The position numbers and the translations under genes were made by a program. Shown piece after piece: positions 10,875 to 24,588 of a stretch of 64,000 bases of DNA (the first letter of the stretch is position 1; every line of letters starts with the position of its first letter). Under the pieces are notes generated by a model, which did no database searches, had not been told where the DNA came from, and saw only the letters and a list, made by a program, of their open reading frames with translations. This DNA is from Zychaea mexicana (lineage: Eukaryota; Mucoromycota; Mucoromycetes; Mucorales; Lichtheimiaceae), in contig NW_026516714.1 in NCBI RefSeq assembly GCF_025766255.1, forward strand, positions 238,345 through 302,344, read 5' to 3'.

Positions 10875-13800
10875 CTACTGCATGGAATGTCTAAAAGGAG
10901 GAGTAGGTGTTGATCTGGAGTTTGCTGGTCGAACGCCTGCTGTACTACTACTTGGCATAAAAGTAGTCGTGTTGCCGTGTCCCTGGCTCAAAGTCTGTAA
11001 CTCGCGGGCAAGTTTACTAGGCGTGTTACGGTAACATGCATCAGTTTTCCAAATTAACAAAGGAGGTCCAGCAGAGTTATTATTCTTACCATGCGGTTTG
11101 GTGCCACTGATTACGCTCCTTGATGGTCAGTTCGAGCTTCTTGCGAATTTGAGCTTCTGGGCTCGGGTGCGAAGGACGTCTTGGTCCGCCAATGCCATCA
11201 TCTTCATGCTCAAGACGCTGGTTTACGGATGGTCTGGTTGCTCGTTGTTCATAGAGGTCGTACATTTGGTCTAGCTCATTGTTGAATGCCTATGGGAAAC
11301 AATTACAAATTTCAGTTGATATTCTTATATGTTTTTTCCTAGAAACACTACTCTGATATACCACACGACCATCATCACTACCTCGTACAACAGATCGTTT
11401 TCTGCCATGGCATCTTGATATCGGATCCGCAGTATCGATAACTCTTCGTCTTTCTAGAGAATTTAGAAAATTACATGTTACTTCAATTACATCGAGTAAG
11501 GCCGGTTTTGGTGTGGGTTGATTTTTTTTACCTTTCTTAGCTCTTTGTTCAAATGCCGTACTACAGCCCCCATTTCCTCATAGTCTTGGATCATTGAATT
11601 GTACCGACGACTAAACTCGCTTTTCATTAACTCCATTTCTGCCATCATTTTTTCCAAACCGTCAGGCATAGTCACTGCAGGTGATGGCGTCCTCACACTA
11701 CTGCTACTACTACTATCCGAGCTTGCTGTAGATACAGGTGATTGCCCCTTGATATGTGCGAGTAACTCTGATATTTTTTCATCGACCTGTACTTTATCCT
11801 GCTGTATATACACATTGGAAAAACAAACATTGTTTTTTTTAGCCCAACGCACTTCCTCCCAAGAAAATGGAACAGTCTAATCATCTCGACAGAGTAGTAA
11901 TTATTAGAGAGCAAACAATTTTATACAGCTCTAGAAATATACCTTTCCAAGCGTCAAATCATGCGACAGAGGTGTTCCTTGTCCGCTCGTAGTGGTACCA
12001 CTACCACCCATGGATGATAATGTTTCTCGACTGCTATTGCGTAACGTGGTAAACCCGCTACCATACTGTTCAGGCGACATTGACGTTCTTTGACCGCTAC
12101 TGAAATATGTTCTTGACAAAGTGTTACTTTCTGAACTTTCTGGACGTAATATTGGCGGTGCTGGCGGTCGATTGCTGCCGTTACTATGGGTACTGGTTTG
12201 CAATGTCGTTGTGAGCTGTTTGATCCGTTCTTCAAGTCCATCGGCGCTTTCCGTTTTCGACACAGCACCTTTAGGCTAGGATTCATGAGTAAATATACCA
12301 GAATATATACACATAAAATAAGAAGGATCACGTTTTTTTTCCATCTAATTACCGAAAGCTCGTATGAAGCGCTCGGTGAAGGATGGATGCTTGGCTATTA
12401 TATAACATGCTTGGTATGTAAGGATTCACGAAACATGACAACAGCGTTATTTCAACGAAAATGTGTGTGTGTAATCGCTACTTACTCGGTATGCAGATGC
12501 AATTGTTTCGGTCAGGGATTTTCTTCGAATTGCTGCCAGAGCTCCACTCCCCGTGCTTCTCCTTTTGCTTCGATACACATCATCCCCTCCTGCTGCTGCT
12601 AAAGAGGGTGTCGTTGAAATAATAGTATCATCTTCCGACAAACGTGATTCGTTGCTCGAGGATGCCGACGAGTACGTATTTGATATCCGTGATTCAACAA
12701 GTCCGCCTCGCATATATTCATCACTCGATAAACTCTTTCGTCGTAATCTCGATGAAGATGCTGCCATGCCTGCACCTGTCGCTGACACGCCTGCTGCTCC
12801 TGATGCTGTGGGCGAGTTGCCGAGGTTGCCAAATAGTTTAAATGTGGATATGCTTCGTCGTCGTGACAACTCTTTGTGAAATGTCATGCGCATTGGTTTT
12901 GTATCGGTATAACGAACACGTTGTCGACGTCCTCGTCCAGATAATGAACTGGCCATTCGTCCAACTTCTCTCAAATCTTTATCGCACGCATACACTAGAG
13001 CCGATTTAATTTTTCTTTTGTGAGTCGATCCACTCGAATATATATATATATATCTGGCAGTTCGTTCTTTGGGAGGGTGGGGGAGGTTGCGGGGTGAGTA
13101 GCATCAAAACAAATTTGATGTGATTGTTTGGGGGATGATATAGTTTATGCTCATATACCTACGATTACCGAGGAATCGATCTCGAAAGTTTTGAAACGCT
13201 GATTCAGTTTGTGCCGATAAGTCGAGTGCGCATGGATTCTCGTCATCAGATGTACAACCAAGGGCCAGCTTGCTTAATATCGAAAATCTAGATAAAGAAA
13301 AACTTTAGCAAAAAACCCCCCCAATCACATGTGCTCAAGTCTGGGGGTATGCTTTCTTCACCTAAATTTCTCATCATTGGGTATAATGAAGCCCAGTATA
13401 TGTGGTATAGCGTAACAATTGCTCAATTCGGATTTCAACGTCGCTAGAGCATCTTCAAGGTAAGCAATAGCAATCTCGCTCTAACAATACTATTAGTATA
13501 ACTCATATTCTATCCAGCAGCAGCTGCCCCTCCCCCCGGGTCGCACATACATACTTTGTTTGAGAGTAGATGATAAGAAGATAATCGGTAAATGTTGGCA
13601 AAAAAGTATCGTCCCTTCCATTGTCCGTGTGTAAACTCCAATAGATGGTCGTCTAATGAAAACAAAAAATTGAATATAAGCAACAGTCAAAGGATGAGAG
13701 AGCGCGACGACGACGGTAGGTTAAACTTTTAAAAAAGGCATTTGAGCTAGAAACTTTTACCATTTCGACGATGACCGAATTTAGTCTTTCCAAATTGCTC

Positions 13801-16104
13801 AATAAATTTCTCCTTGTCCTGCATCAATGATTTCATTGGTTTTGCGTCATTTTCGCCTGACAGATGAAACAAACGAAACGAATCTTCAAGGAAATAGCCC
13901 TCCAACGCATCGCGTGTTTGAGGATCAACATCGGCAGCGACTGTATCTGTGACACTTGTCACTACCGTAAATGATGTAGGTAGCTCTAAAAAACATAGTT
14001 TTTTTTTTGTTGAGTACTTTTCATCAAGGGTTGGGGGTGCGAGGGGGAAACCCCTTACCAGCTGCGCCATCATGTATTTCAATATCGTTCAAACTGATCC
14101 ATCCTCGAAACTTTAATTTTCTGTCGTAGCGTTTGCTCGATTCCGCCTTTTTTACCAATAACGACAGCATCCCTGACTTGTCTCGTTCGTGATCCAATCC
14201 ACATAATTCCAGTCCATCCGCCACATAGGTTGGACGTCGCACCACCATCAATTTGTCCGTAAACAAAAACAAAGTAACTGGATGCACGGGTTTCAGTGTG
14301 TGTGGATCTAGTTCTGAAGCATCCAAATGACAAATTAGGCTTCGTTGTTGACTTAATAGCGAGGCCTACATTGATATAATATAAAAAAACCTTTTGTTAC
14401 AGAGCCGAGCATCTTTATATATATATATACCCCAATATCGAACGGGGGATTTTGCCCCCCAAACACACTTACTGGACAGTTTTGAATGGACTGGAGCATG
14501 TTGTGGAAGATTTTTATCAGTTTGGTATGGTAATCTTCGCTCATGTTGGCAATTTCTTCGGCTGTCTTGAGTGCTTCCGTTAATCCAGGTAAATTTGGAT
14601 GGTCATCCGTGGTATGCTTGATTAACTCTATGTGTGTCGGATATTACGTAAGTACAGCTAACGGGGTCTAACATAGTATATCTTCCACCTTACCTTTTAG
14701 AAACATAGTATATCGACCCACGCGCTGTCCAGGTAATGCCAGATAGTCATACACCGTCTGGTTTCCCATATTCCCTTTCATTTTCTTTGATGAAATAATA
14801 ACTGATTATTAGCAAAATTCACTTCTTTCCTTCTTTTTTGTGTTCCGTCCTTACATCCAAATACGCATCATAAGTCGCATTATCCTTTTGCTCCTTGATG
14901 TTAAATGTCTGTGCGTTCTCAACGCCAAGCAAAAATTTGTGATAACAACTCACGAAACGTCGTAACTGTTCAACATTGTTCATTTTTTAGTAACCATGAC
15001 GACAGTTTAGTAAATGAAACGAGGTTTTCTCTGTCTCTCTCTCAATCTATTTTGCCCCTCCCAATATGTCACCCCCAACTCACATGCATCAAACACATTT
15101 CACCAAAATCCATCTGTGGATGCTGTGTCGACGACGACGACGACGATGGCGTTTCGGAAGCAGCACTCGTGCTGGCAGTAAATGATTGATAGCGTACCAA
15201 ATCCAAACGAAAGGCTTCGTTGACTTGTAATATCTGTTCAATGTTCATGAATATTTTGCCGCATTCATAAGGACCCAATATTTTTCGGTGCTTGTCACGG
15301 GCCCTGGATCGGATCGGATGTACAATCGACTAGAGTTATTAATATAATTATTACCAATTTAACCAGTCGAAAGATATATACTTTGATATAACATACACAC
15401 ACACATATATACACACACAAAAGAGACGTACCGTAATAAAAGCACGTAAACTAGCCACATAATTGTCTTCTGTCAAAATAAACTCGGATATCAAATTGTC
15501 ACGTCGCTCATCGTTCTATATATATATAAAACTGTCAAAAAAAAAAAGAGGCGGGGGGCCTTGTCGCACAGCACTCCGTTTCTACGGGCTGACACTCTTT
15601 TGAATTACCTTGACAAATCGTCTTTGTTCTATAGCCGAGGGAACAAATGAAATGTGTCTCGGTCGGCTTGGTCGAGACGAAGCGGTGATAGCGTCATAAA
15701 ACTGTCCATACGCTTTATTTTTATTTGCAAGTCAATAAACGATCCAAGCGTTTTTGCGTCCACAAAAAAAAACAAACCCCCCCCCTTCATGTTCCTTACA
15801 GGCACTGTTGCTATTTTTGTTATCAACGACTCGATCGTCTACCAGAATGTCGTAATATACACACTTTTCCATAAAATAAAACAAGTAGACCGGACTGGTG
15901 TGAGAAAGTAACAAAGCAAAACGACTCGGGGAGTGGTACTAACGCGAAAGAAAACCCGCAACAAAAAACATAAAGGCTTACCAAAGCTTCAGGGATTTGT
16001 CTCAACGGAGCATTGCGCAGGATGTTGGCATGATCTGTCGGTAATGTCAATTTACGGCTATGGATATATCCAAAACTATCGAGTTCCTGTCGTGGTGTTG
16101 ACAT
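10875..16104 (-). CDS. Rho guanine nucleotide exchange factor (DH-PH) with C-terminal coiled coil
   Basis: A long minus-strand gene with about a dozen exons. The DH (RhoGEF) domain begins near 15520 with NDERRDNLISEFILTEDNYVASLRAFI and runs to about 14350, including LPGQRVGRYTMFLKELIKHT, the characteristic CR3 helix. A PH domain follows (about 14330-13750; PVTLFLFTDKLMVVRR and FRGWISLNDIEI). Further exons include TTIYWSLHTDNGRDDTF. The remainder is a Ser-rich, basic linker (12995-12480) and a coiled coil (about 11850-11090), with a last exon 10875-11025 reached through a donor at ACCGCATG/GTAAG. DH-PH proteins load GTP onto Rho-family GTPases for polarity and wall growth; which GTPase is used cannot be read. 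The 5' end is uncertain: ATG at 16104 is open, but a small upstream exon near 16210-16250 could instead splice in. The exon join between 15960 and 15700 is also unresolved. Confidence 0.85.
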
Positions 16105-17574
16105 AAAAAATACGTGTATATGAGACGTTGAGTTTTAAAGCCAAAAAAAAAAAAAACTTATCAAAAATATTTGGGTGCAGGATTCCTGCAAATAAAAAAA
16201 AAATAACAACACACAAGCAGATCCTTACCTTGCTTATCATGGCAAGTGACTGCAGCAAACTACTTTTTTTTTCTTTTTTTACTCTTGTTCTCTTTGGAGG
16301 TAGTAGAAAAAGGCGATCAAAGCAAGAGAGTAAGAAAAAAATTATGAAAGAAGGAAAGAGAAAGAAAGCCGGAGCAAACGGGTACCACAAGCCGGGAAAA
16401 AGCACTCATTATTAGGGTAGTGCAACCCAAAACAGAGTTTTGCAGGCTGAGTACCAATTAATCGCCCATCATCCCAGTTATTTCGTCTATTAGTCGGTAA
16501 TCGCCCAAAAAACAATCAAAGACAAAGAATGTCATCGAATAAAAACGATAACCGTGTCTGTCGCGAGTAAAATAAAAAGGCAACAGTCATTGTTTTTCTT
16601 GGTTGCCTCTTTGAAGGGTCGACTGTTTTCTCGTTTTTTTTTAGTCAAGTTGAACATCGAGGTTATGTATATCACACATAAAGAGGATCATAAAGACCAC
16701 CACCGTGACTGATTGGGTGGCTGATCAGGCCTGTGCTCTGATAATAACACTAATCACAAGCAAGGTTTTATTCAGACCCTATCAAAACTGTAGTATGTAA
16801 TGGTGTACAAGGAAGGTACGTGCTACCATAGTAGAGACAGCTTTAATGACATCAAGGTGGGTGTTGTTTGCCTTACCACGATCTAACAAAGGGCTTACTG
16901 AGATGAATAGTACTTTTCATTGACTAGCGACCCAATGGTGTTACAGCTAGCAAAAAAGAGTTAAAAAATAACAACCGACCATGTCTATCATTCGAATGAT
17001 GCATGTAGTAGTAGTAGTAGTAGTAGTGGTAGTGGTAGCCGCACTGCTATATACTTACAACAAATGCCAGCGACAGTTTGCCTAGGTGGTAGTACATTTG
17101 TGATCTCGGTTTCCGAAACGACCCCTCCGAGTGCGCCTATTCGTCATTGCCTTGTACCACGTACTATGCCGACTTGAAACAAACGGCTATTAGAATAAAA
17201 AGGGCTCGCGAGCCCTCCGTATGTTCGTTCTTTTCATTCACTTTTAATATAGATACAAGGGCAATTGCTAGGAACCGTGCAATGACAAAAAGAGAGACAG
17301 AGAGAAAGAAAGGCAGCATTGGCTACGTGACCATTAAGTTTAAAATTAGAGACGTGTGTCGTGGTCGCTGTGCATTGCGTCACGTTGCTGTCGATGAGGG
17401 TGTTGTGGTGTTAGGTGCCTCGGTGCCTCGGTATCACGTAGACACAGCTACAGTTTTGCCACATGCAGCTCTTTTTCTTGTCCCGCGCGTTTCATCTTTC
17501 TCTCTCTTTCCTTTTCTTCCTTTTCTCTCTTTCTCTCTTTCTCTCTAGTCCATTGAACCCCCTTGACATAGAGA
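16105..17574. promoter_or_regulatory. Divergent intergenic region between RhoGEF and ATG18
   Basis: The two genes are transcribed away from each other, so both promoters should lie here. A (TAG)n-type run is present at about 17007-17035 and a long CT-rich tract at 17490-17548 just upstream of the ATG18 start. Such pyrimidine tracts are common before fungal start codons. A frame at 17147-17548 has no recognisable motif and ends in the CT tract, so I treat it as leader. No specific factor site is claimed. Confidence 0.4.
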
Positions 17575-19428
17575 ATGAACATGACAGGCGACATTGAAAC
17601 GCAAAACGAAAAGATTCTATTTTTGAACTTTAACCAAGACTTTAGTTGTGTGTCTGTGGGCACTGAAAAGGGTTACAGAATGTACAACTGTGATCCCTTT
17701 GGCAAATGCTATTCCAAATGTAAGTTATATAAAACCTTCTTTTGTTTTCTTTGGACCAGACCTATTTTTTGTCTTTTTGGTGGTTGGGTGGGGGTGGGGG
17801 CGGTGAGTGAAGGTTCCTACCAGTGTCACTAAAAAAACAACAACAACAACAACAACTTGCATCCATATCATGAGAATAGCGGACCGAGGTGCCAGTATCG
17901 TTGAAATGCTTTTTTGTACGTCGCTGGTGGCACTCGTAGGTGTAGAAGGCCAAGAAGGATTTACATCGAGACAGTTACAAATCATCAATACCAAGGTAGG
18001 GTCACCTTTCCCCTCCCCCTTGGAAATGGCAATACAACAAAAAGATCTTTTTATCTGATGCACAAAACAACAGAGACAATCGACCATCTGCGAACTTACG
18101 TTTCCAACAACTGTCTTGGCTGTCAAAATGAACCGGCGGAGGCTGATAGTCGTGCTTGAAGAACAGATCTTCCTGTACGACATTAGCAACATGAAACTAC
18201 TTCATACCATCGACACCAGACCCAATCCAACAGGTAAGTAGGCCACACACACACACACACACACACACACCAGGAAAGAGAAAGGGATATCCTTTGGATG
18301 GAAGTGGGTCGTCGGAACTGATGGGCTGTTTTCCCCAAAAAGCTATCTGTGCCTTGTCACCATCGAGCGACAATTGCTATATTGCTTATCCATCGCGATC
18401 CTCTTCCACTTCTCCTTTCGCACCCGCAACATCGCCTACTACCGCAAGTTCTTCTTCCGGATACGTGTCAGGTGACGTGGAGATTTTCGATGCCCTGAGT
18501 ATTCAGCTGGTCAACATTGTCCAAGCCCACAAGACACCGATCAGTTGCATCACCATGAATTCGGAAGGTACTTTGCTTGCTACTGCAAGTGAAAAGGTAA
18601 AAAGACTTTTCAACAAACACACAAAACAACGAGAGAAAAAACGCTTCTGACACCCCCCCGCCCCCCATTTTGTTCTGACACATAGGGAACCGTGATTCGC
18701 GTGTTTTCGGTTCCTGATGCAAGCAAAGTATATCAATTCAGACGTGGATCTTACCCAGCAAAGATCTATTCCATGTCATTCAATCTCGTCAGCTCGTTAC
18801 TGTGCGTTTCGAGCGATACCGAGACGGTCCATATTTTCAAGGTTGCGACTGTAGGCGAGAATGGCAATAATGGATATGATCATGGATCCATGATGGAGAA
18901 TCATGATGGTTATGGCAATGAGGATGCTGGAACCAGAGGACGTAGTGGAAGTGTAGGGTAAGGCGGAGAAGAGGGGGGACCACTCTTTATTTTTTGGATC
19001 TATTTGGGATGATGGCATGAGACTAAAAGAAAACTGATCTTTTTTAATGGGAATAGCCAAATGTTACGGCGTTCATCGCAGCATCTGGGACGAAACATTG
19101 GATCGTACTTGCCAGGAATGATTACAGAAATGTGGGAGCCGTCACGAGACTTTGCGTCGCTCAAGTTGCCTAGTGCTGGTGTTCAGAGTTTAGTTGCCTT
19201 GAGCAGGTAAAAGAAAGGATGGCTGTGCCCCCCCCCCCAAAATAGCATGAAGAATTAATCATGTATGTGTGTGTACATAGCACTACGCCTCAAGTCATGG
19301 TCATTACTTCAGAAGGCTTCTTTTATCAGTACAATATCGATCTCGAGAACGGTGGCGAATGCGTACTTTTGAAGCAAAACAGCTTACTAGGATCAGGCGA
19401 TGACTTGAACGGTAAATTGGGTGCATAA
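17575..19428 (+). CDS. ATG18: Atg18-type PROPPIN, PI3P-binding autophagy protein
   Basis: A seven-exon gene of 414 residues: 17575-17719, 17880-17995, 18074-18233, 18343-18596, 18686-18957, 19057-19206 and 19281-19428, all phases agreeing. It is a WD40-like beta-propeller of the WIPI/PROPPIN family. The start [29 protein letters not shown] is the family's blade 1. The lipid-binding signature FRRG is present in [19 protein letters not shown] (blade 5), and [30 protein letters not shown] precedes it. The insertion after [11 protein letters not shown] is rich in Gly, Asn and Asp and would be the loop of blade 6. Atg18 binds PI3P and PI(3,5)P2, acts with Atg2 in phagophore growth and controls vacuole shape. 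It converges with NOP9, whose stop lies 475 bp away. An Hsv2-like paralogue is the alternative, but the sequence favours Atg18. Confidence 0.92.
18244..18271. repeat. (CA)n microsatellite in an ATG18 intron
   Basis: An uninterrupted CA dinucleotide run lies inside the intron between exons 3 and 4 of ATG18. Confidence 0.9.
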
Positions 19429-19903
19429 GATACCTTCCTTCCTTCCTTCCTTCCTTCCTTCCTTACTCACTCATACACACGCATCCATCGTAAATAATTG
19501 CACACATGTACTACGTTTACTCTCTCTTCAACACTTGTTTCAAATACCCTTATTATACACACAGCAACATGTCCAAGAAACGCGGGAATGGCCCTCCCCC
19601 ACCCCCTCTCCTCTGCTTACAGCTCTTTGTGTTCAATCTATCCATCTCGCTCACTTGAAATGTATGGTTTTCTTGAAAGCTATGTTTTGAAATGCACATA
19701 TGTTTATAAAAAAATATATAGTATATATCAGTAGAAGTGATGATGGGATGGGATGGGGGCGGAGAGAGCGGGAAAAGATGTTGTTTAAATACATTATGAA
19801 TATGATGCAAAGAACAGGACAAGTGATGAGACTACTTTTAAAAAAATAACGATGGATGCTGATTTACGATATGGGGGAAAAAAAAGAGGGCATGTGTGTG
19901 TTT
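19429..19903. terminator. Convergent 3' region of ATG18 and NOP9
   Basis: The two stop codons face each other across 475 bp. No gene is seen; short frames here are antisense shadows or low complexity. The 3' ends of both transcripts should lie here, but I cannot place the poly(A) sites exactly. Confidence 0.4.
19432..19464. repeat. (CTTC)n microsatellite after ATG18
   Basis: About eight tandem CTTC units lie directly behind the ATG18 stop codon, in its probable 3' UTR. Confidence 0.9.
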
Positions 19904-22388
19904 TCAATGTTTTCGCTTCTTGTTTGGCTTGCCACCAGCAGCAAAGCCATCGCCCAGGATATCCTTGAACAACTCCTTTTTCTTCTCCAGACCCTTTTCA
20001 CGCTCAACCCATTCATCGTGGCGTCGCTTATACAACTCGATGCGAACCGTCCAGAGGACACATTTACCCATCGGATGCTCCGCAAGCTCGCGTTCTCGTT
20101 TCAACAGTTCAGCAACGATCTGTTCCTTGACATTGATTTCCGCCACAGCCCAGATCCGGTCAAGGATGTGGCTGCCAAACTTGTCCTTGGCTATCTGGAC
20201 ATAATGTCCTTGCAAGTTCTTGATGATTTTCTTCTTCACCTTGCCACCCACGTACTCGGACGCAAGCATGGCTTCAAATGCACGCGAAGCTTGTGGTGAG
20301 AAGCACCATGGTAACGTGGTATCGGGTTTTTGAGATAAAAAGCTAAAATCAAAACTCAATTTTAGTAAAAATATATATATATATATATATATATAGACTG
20401 GGAGATAAATATCATCGTCCTTACCTAGTAACGATGTGTTTGTTGTGGCCTTCGTTCATCTTCATGATATCCTGCATTATCAACGAGCCTTGTAAATGGA
20501 AGGCTCGGGTATCTGACTTTTCCTTGTCCGAGAGATCTCGTACGTTCTAACATGACCCCGGAAAAACAAAGCATCAGTTTCCCATACGTTCTTTTCGTCC
20601 TGAATCACTGGCCAAACTTTTACCTCAATCCGTGTCATGCGCATCAAGCACAATACAAACAACTTTTGATCCTCATCGCTCTCAATCCCAAAAGCCTCAC
20701 GCAACCACTTGATGACCTGTGTCTGCTGTGTATTCAATTTCGCCGATGCCTCCACAACGCTCCGGATCACGCCATGCTTGTTATTCTTCAACAAGGGACC
20801 AAAGCTGCTCTGAAGTTCTTGACACATGTCGGTGAACTGTTCCTGACTCCGTGCCGTCGACACTAACGTCTGCACAACAAAATTGGCGAGCGGATGTTGG
20901 CTATACTTTGCAAGTTTGCCCTTGAGATGCTTTTCGTACAGTTTGTTGTGTACCGACGCGGGTGCTACTTTGAGAATGACTTGCAAGAGTCGACTCCCGC
21001 CTTGATCACGGATCATGGTTTCGAACCACGATGTGCGTTGTGCGACGACGGATGCGTCCGTGTCTTTGCCCGTAGCCACGTCCCACAAAATACGATCCAG
21101 GAGTGCGGCAATGATCTTTTCGCCTTCTTTGTCATTGAAACTTTGTTCCATCTCCAATAGCAGCTAAAAAAAACAGGGGGAGTTTTTATCAGTCATCTCT
21201 CTCCCCTCCTTTTTTATACGTCTAGCCTCCAAAATTCTTTTTTTTGTTACTACATACCTGCAAAACAGGACTTGCTACTTTACTGACTGCAAAGACGCGC
21301 ATTTCGGTATCGGATGATTTTGTGGCAAGATCACTGATCAATTCGCGTAACATGATGGTGAATGATTGCGGTACCTTGGGTGGAGCGTTGTCTTTGCCAG
21401 AACGCTTAGGGGAGGGGAAACAACCTTTTAGCAACAAACATCACCCTCTTCTCTCCTTTAAAACGCAGTTGAATTTATATATATACCTTGCCCAAGCCAT
21501 TCGAGTTATGTGCCTGTCTATACTTGCCCGACTTTTTGCTTCTGAACCGACCACGATCCGCACCTTCTTCATCCACGCGTTTGCCAGCCAAAAGACACAA
21601 CAAGACACGAATGGGATGGGATGCATACTGTTGCGATATAAGCGCACCCAATTCAGGCTTGATATCTTGACACATATCCAACACAAGCTGCTGCATGGAT
21701 CGTAATTCTTGTTGTTCTCCTTCTTTTTGTGAATCATCATCCTTCATGTCGGTGTCCGGATCGTTCACTTCCTTGGTAATGGCATCGGCAGAAAGTGTCA
21801 ACAGCGTTTGACATACGTGCGAGCCCCATTGATGCGAAAACAGCTCGACAGATCTATTCAACCCCGGAAATGGTTCAGTCCATTGTTCTCTAAACCCTTT
21901 CTTTTTTTTTAAAATTTTTTTTTACCGTCCACTAATACGATCGCCAAACACGCGTAATTGGAATCCGTCCGAGATTCTTAATAGTTTTTCAACAATAATG
22001 GCACACGAGGGATCGGTCACCAAGACAAGTTCGTTGCCTTCGACTTCTTCATAAACAGCATCAACGAACGATCGCAATTCTTATGGGAAAAATTGTTTAA
22101 GATCGATTAGCTCTCCAATAGTACATTTTATTTTTTTCCGATCCATGTCTGTGTCTCTCCCAAAGTATATCAAAGATAAAGGAGGTTGAAATATATACCT
22201 TCAGCAGTTTCAAAGGCAGGATTGTCAAGCGTTTCTTCAACGTTTTTGAAATAACCCAGTACCTCGGCATCAATCTCACCATAGATACTGTGGGCAGGAG
22301 GTGGACGAGCATACCCATCACTACCGTGTCTATTGTTGTTGTAGCGGCTTTTCGACGACGTATACTGTTCTATTTCTTCTCCTTCCAT
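19904..22388 (-). CDS. NOP9: Nop9, Pumilio-repeat nucleolar protein for 18S rRNA processing
   Basis: A minus-strand gene with about seven exons. The start at 22388 gives MEGEEIEQYTSSKSRYNN. Pumilio-like helical repeats run through the protein, for example ELVLVTDPSCAIIVEKLL, SHQWGSHVCQTLL, DQGGSRLLQVIL, YSQHPLANFVVQTL, NNKHGVIRSVVEAS and KDKFGSHILDRIW. The region LQGSLIMQDIMKMNEG, then ASRAFEAMLASEYV and the C-terminal IELYKRRHDEWVEREKG, is the pattern I know from Nop9 rather than from Puf6 or Puf1-5. A basic tail PNKKRKH suits a nucleolar protein. In yeast, Nop9 binds pre-rRNA near the 3' end of 18S rRNA and restrains Nob1 cleavage. An acidic insert (DPDTDMKDDDSQKEGEQQE) lies at about 21740. 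The gene diverges from SNX3 (844 bp) and converges with ATG18. Confidence 0.9.
20371..20395. repeat. (AT)n microsatellite in a NOP9 intron
   Basis: An AT dinucleotide run sits in the last intron of the minus-strand NOP9 gene. Confidence 0.9.
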
Positions 22389-23232
22389 TTTCTTTAAAGT
22401 TGTATGAGATCGGGAAAGAAGGGTTCTTTTTGTGCCAGAAAAAATAATTCGTGGCTTTTTTTTTTTTTTTTTGGGTTGGCGGCGATGGGGTTACACTGAA
22501 AATGCAGATGAACAAATCCCCGCTCAACGCATAGTTTTTTTTCCTGGACCACCGAGAAGTACTGGTAAGAAAGAAAAAAACTTTGCGTTTGTGATGGCTC
22601 ATGTCACATGATGACGTGCAGTAGTAAACAGTTGCCGCCAGCTCAGAAAGCATAAAAAAAATACCACAGACACTCTTTAATAATAAAAAACTATAAAGTG
22701 CTGGGCAAAGTGTTTCATGTGTGTTGTTGTATCGTGATTGTAGCCAAATGATGGAGATATCTCTCCTTTGTGAAAAAGCCATCCTCATGCTAAAACCAAT
22801 GGTGCTCATAACTTGGTTTAAGAAAGCTTGTAGTTAGTCCGTTGCTATTTCCACAACCACAGTGTGGACCCATACGGTAGCACAAGATAGCCCGCCCTCG
22901 TCTTTTAGTTAGTAAGCAGTTAAGAAAAAACAGGCCAACATCATCATCATCCGTTGACGCCATGAAACGCACACAAATAAGGGCGATGATCAAGCTTGTT
23001 GATCCGTTTTAGTATGTGATGTGTTTCGTAACCACTTTCTTTTGTGGGGGGAAAGATTTGAACGAAAAGAAACATTCGGAGAACTTTCAACCCCACGAGT
23101 GCTGCCCCTATTAGGATGGGATTTCGTCACCGACCTTTGTCGAATCTGTGAAAGAGTGCTCTTTTTCTTCTTTCTTTCTTTTTTTTCTTGTTTCTTTCGC
23201 CACAAAAACAAATTAACACACTAAAAAAGATC
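22389..23232. promoter_or_regulatory. Divergent promoter region of NOP9 and SNX3
   Basis: The start codons of NOP9 (-) and SNX3 (+) face away from each other across 844 bp. A T-homopolymer is present near 22457-22474 and a TTTCTTTC-rich tract just before the SNX3 start. No ORF with recognisable motifs is seen. No individual binding site is claimed. Confidence 0.4.
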
Positions 23233-24135
23233 ATGTCGACCACAACAGGCTCGTCTGCACCTCGATTCCAAGCTTTTGAAACCATGGCCGGTCCCATTAC
23301 CAGGGAACAGACTGTGGAAGAACGTTATGGCATTCCCGAGAACTTTTTAGAAATCGAAGTGAAGAATCCGCAGACCCATGGTATTTATACGTTTCTATTA
23401 GAATAGTTTTACCTATATTGAAAGAGAGAGAGAGAGAGAGAGAGACTCATTAAAACAACTTATTGTTTGAAAACAAGGCTTTGGTCGCAAGATGTATACC
23501 GATTACGAGATCGTTTGCAGGGTAAAGTTTCTTTTATCGTCGACAATCGTATTGAAAAAAAAAACAACAACGACGACGACGAACACACACCCTTTGCGAG
23601 AGCGCGCGCGCGCGTAGCTTGTTTTTTTTTTTGAGTTTACTACTACTACTACACACACACACAGATCTATTCAAACTGAAACGTGTATACATATCTAATA
23701 TAGACGAATATTCCCGCATTCAAACTCAAGCAATCCTCGGTACGCCGACGATACAGTGATTTCGAATGGTTCAGAGATGTGCTGGAACGCGAGTCAACCC
23801 GTGTGAATATCCCACCGCTTCCAGGCAAAGTGTTTACGAATCGATTTGCGGATGAAGTGATTGAACAACGAAGAGAGGGTTTGGAACGCTTTTTACAAAT
23901 GTAAGTCCCCAGGGGATTGATTTTCTACTGTGGTTTTTTAGGTATCGTTTATTAGGAGAGCAACGGTGACCGGGGGGCGGGGGAGAATAGATTGACTGGT
24001 TTTAGAAAACCACAGAGCTTAATAGTGTTTTTATCTTGTAGTGTGGCTGGTCATCCGCTCTTGCAGACAGGCAGCAAAGTCTTGGCCGCATTTATCCAGG
24101 ATCCCAACTTCTCCCGCGATACGTACAACTACTAA
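23233..24135 (+). CDS. SNX3: Sorting nexin 3 (Snx3/Grd19), retromer cargo adaptor
   Basis: A four-exon gene (23233-23380, 23478-23521, 23704-23900, 24042-24135) coding for 160 residues, the usual length of the family. Nearly the whole protein is one PX domain. The PI3P-binding Arg lies in [10 protein letters not shown], the PPLPGK loop in [14 protein letters not shown], and the second basic patch in [18 protein letters not shown]. The end, [18 protein letters not shown], is also typical. Snx3 binds PI3P on endosomes and with retromer returns cargo such as the iron transporter and processing proteases to the Golgi. It converges with the HAUS4-like gene. The first intron carries a GA repeat and the second is rich in CGA, GCGC and CA runs. 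Confidence 0.95.
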
Positions 24136-24556
24136 AAAAAAAGAAAAAGAAGGAAACGAGTAAAACGGAGAGGATGGCCATCACACATAATATTCAATAC
24201 GCACGCGACACACACACACACACACGCCATGCTTGAGAACTCTTGGAGATTTTTGATGGGGGAGAGACACCAGGTGTGTAGCAAGTATATGTCTTCTTCC
24301 CCGGGCACATATTTTTACCCTTAACCATCCATATACGCCACCCTATCAAAATGATGTTGCTTACCACTACTACTACTACTACTACTAGTTCTTGACTATA
24401 ACTATATACTTTATACACACCGAATATACATGTGTCCCCAACCCTCCCCTTTGCTTCCTCCTTATTATTCCCCGCTTGCAAACGACAATGACAACAACAA
24501 AAACCAAGAAAAAACAATTAACTGTACAATATATTTTTTTTTTCTATTCTTTCTGT

Positions 24557-24588
<32 letters not shown>

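Noticed and set aside
17147..17548. 133-codon ORF before ATG18
   Set aside because: No motif; it ends in the CT-rich tract of the ATG18 leader.
22330..22809. 159-codon minus-strand ORF upstream of NOP9
   Set aside because: It overlaps the NOP9 start and promoter and contains poly-Lys from a T-homopolymer.
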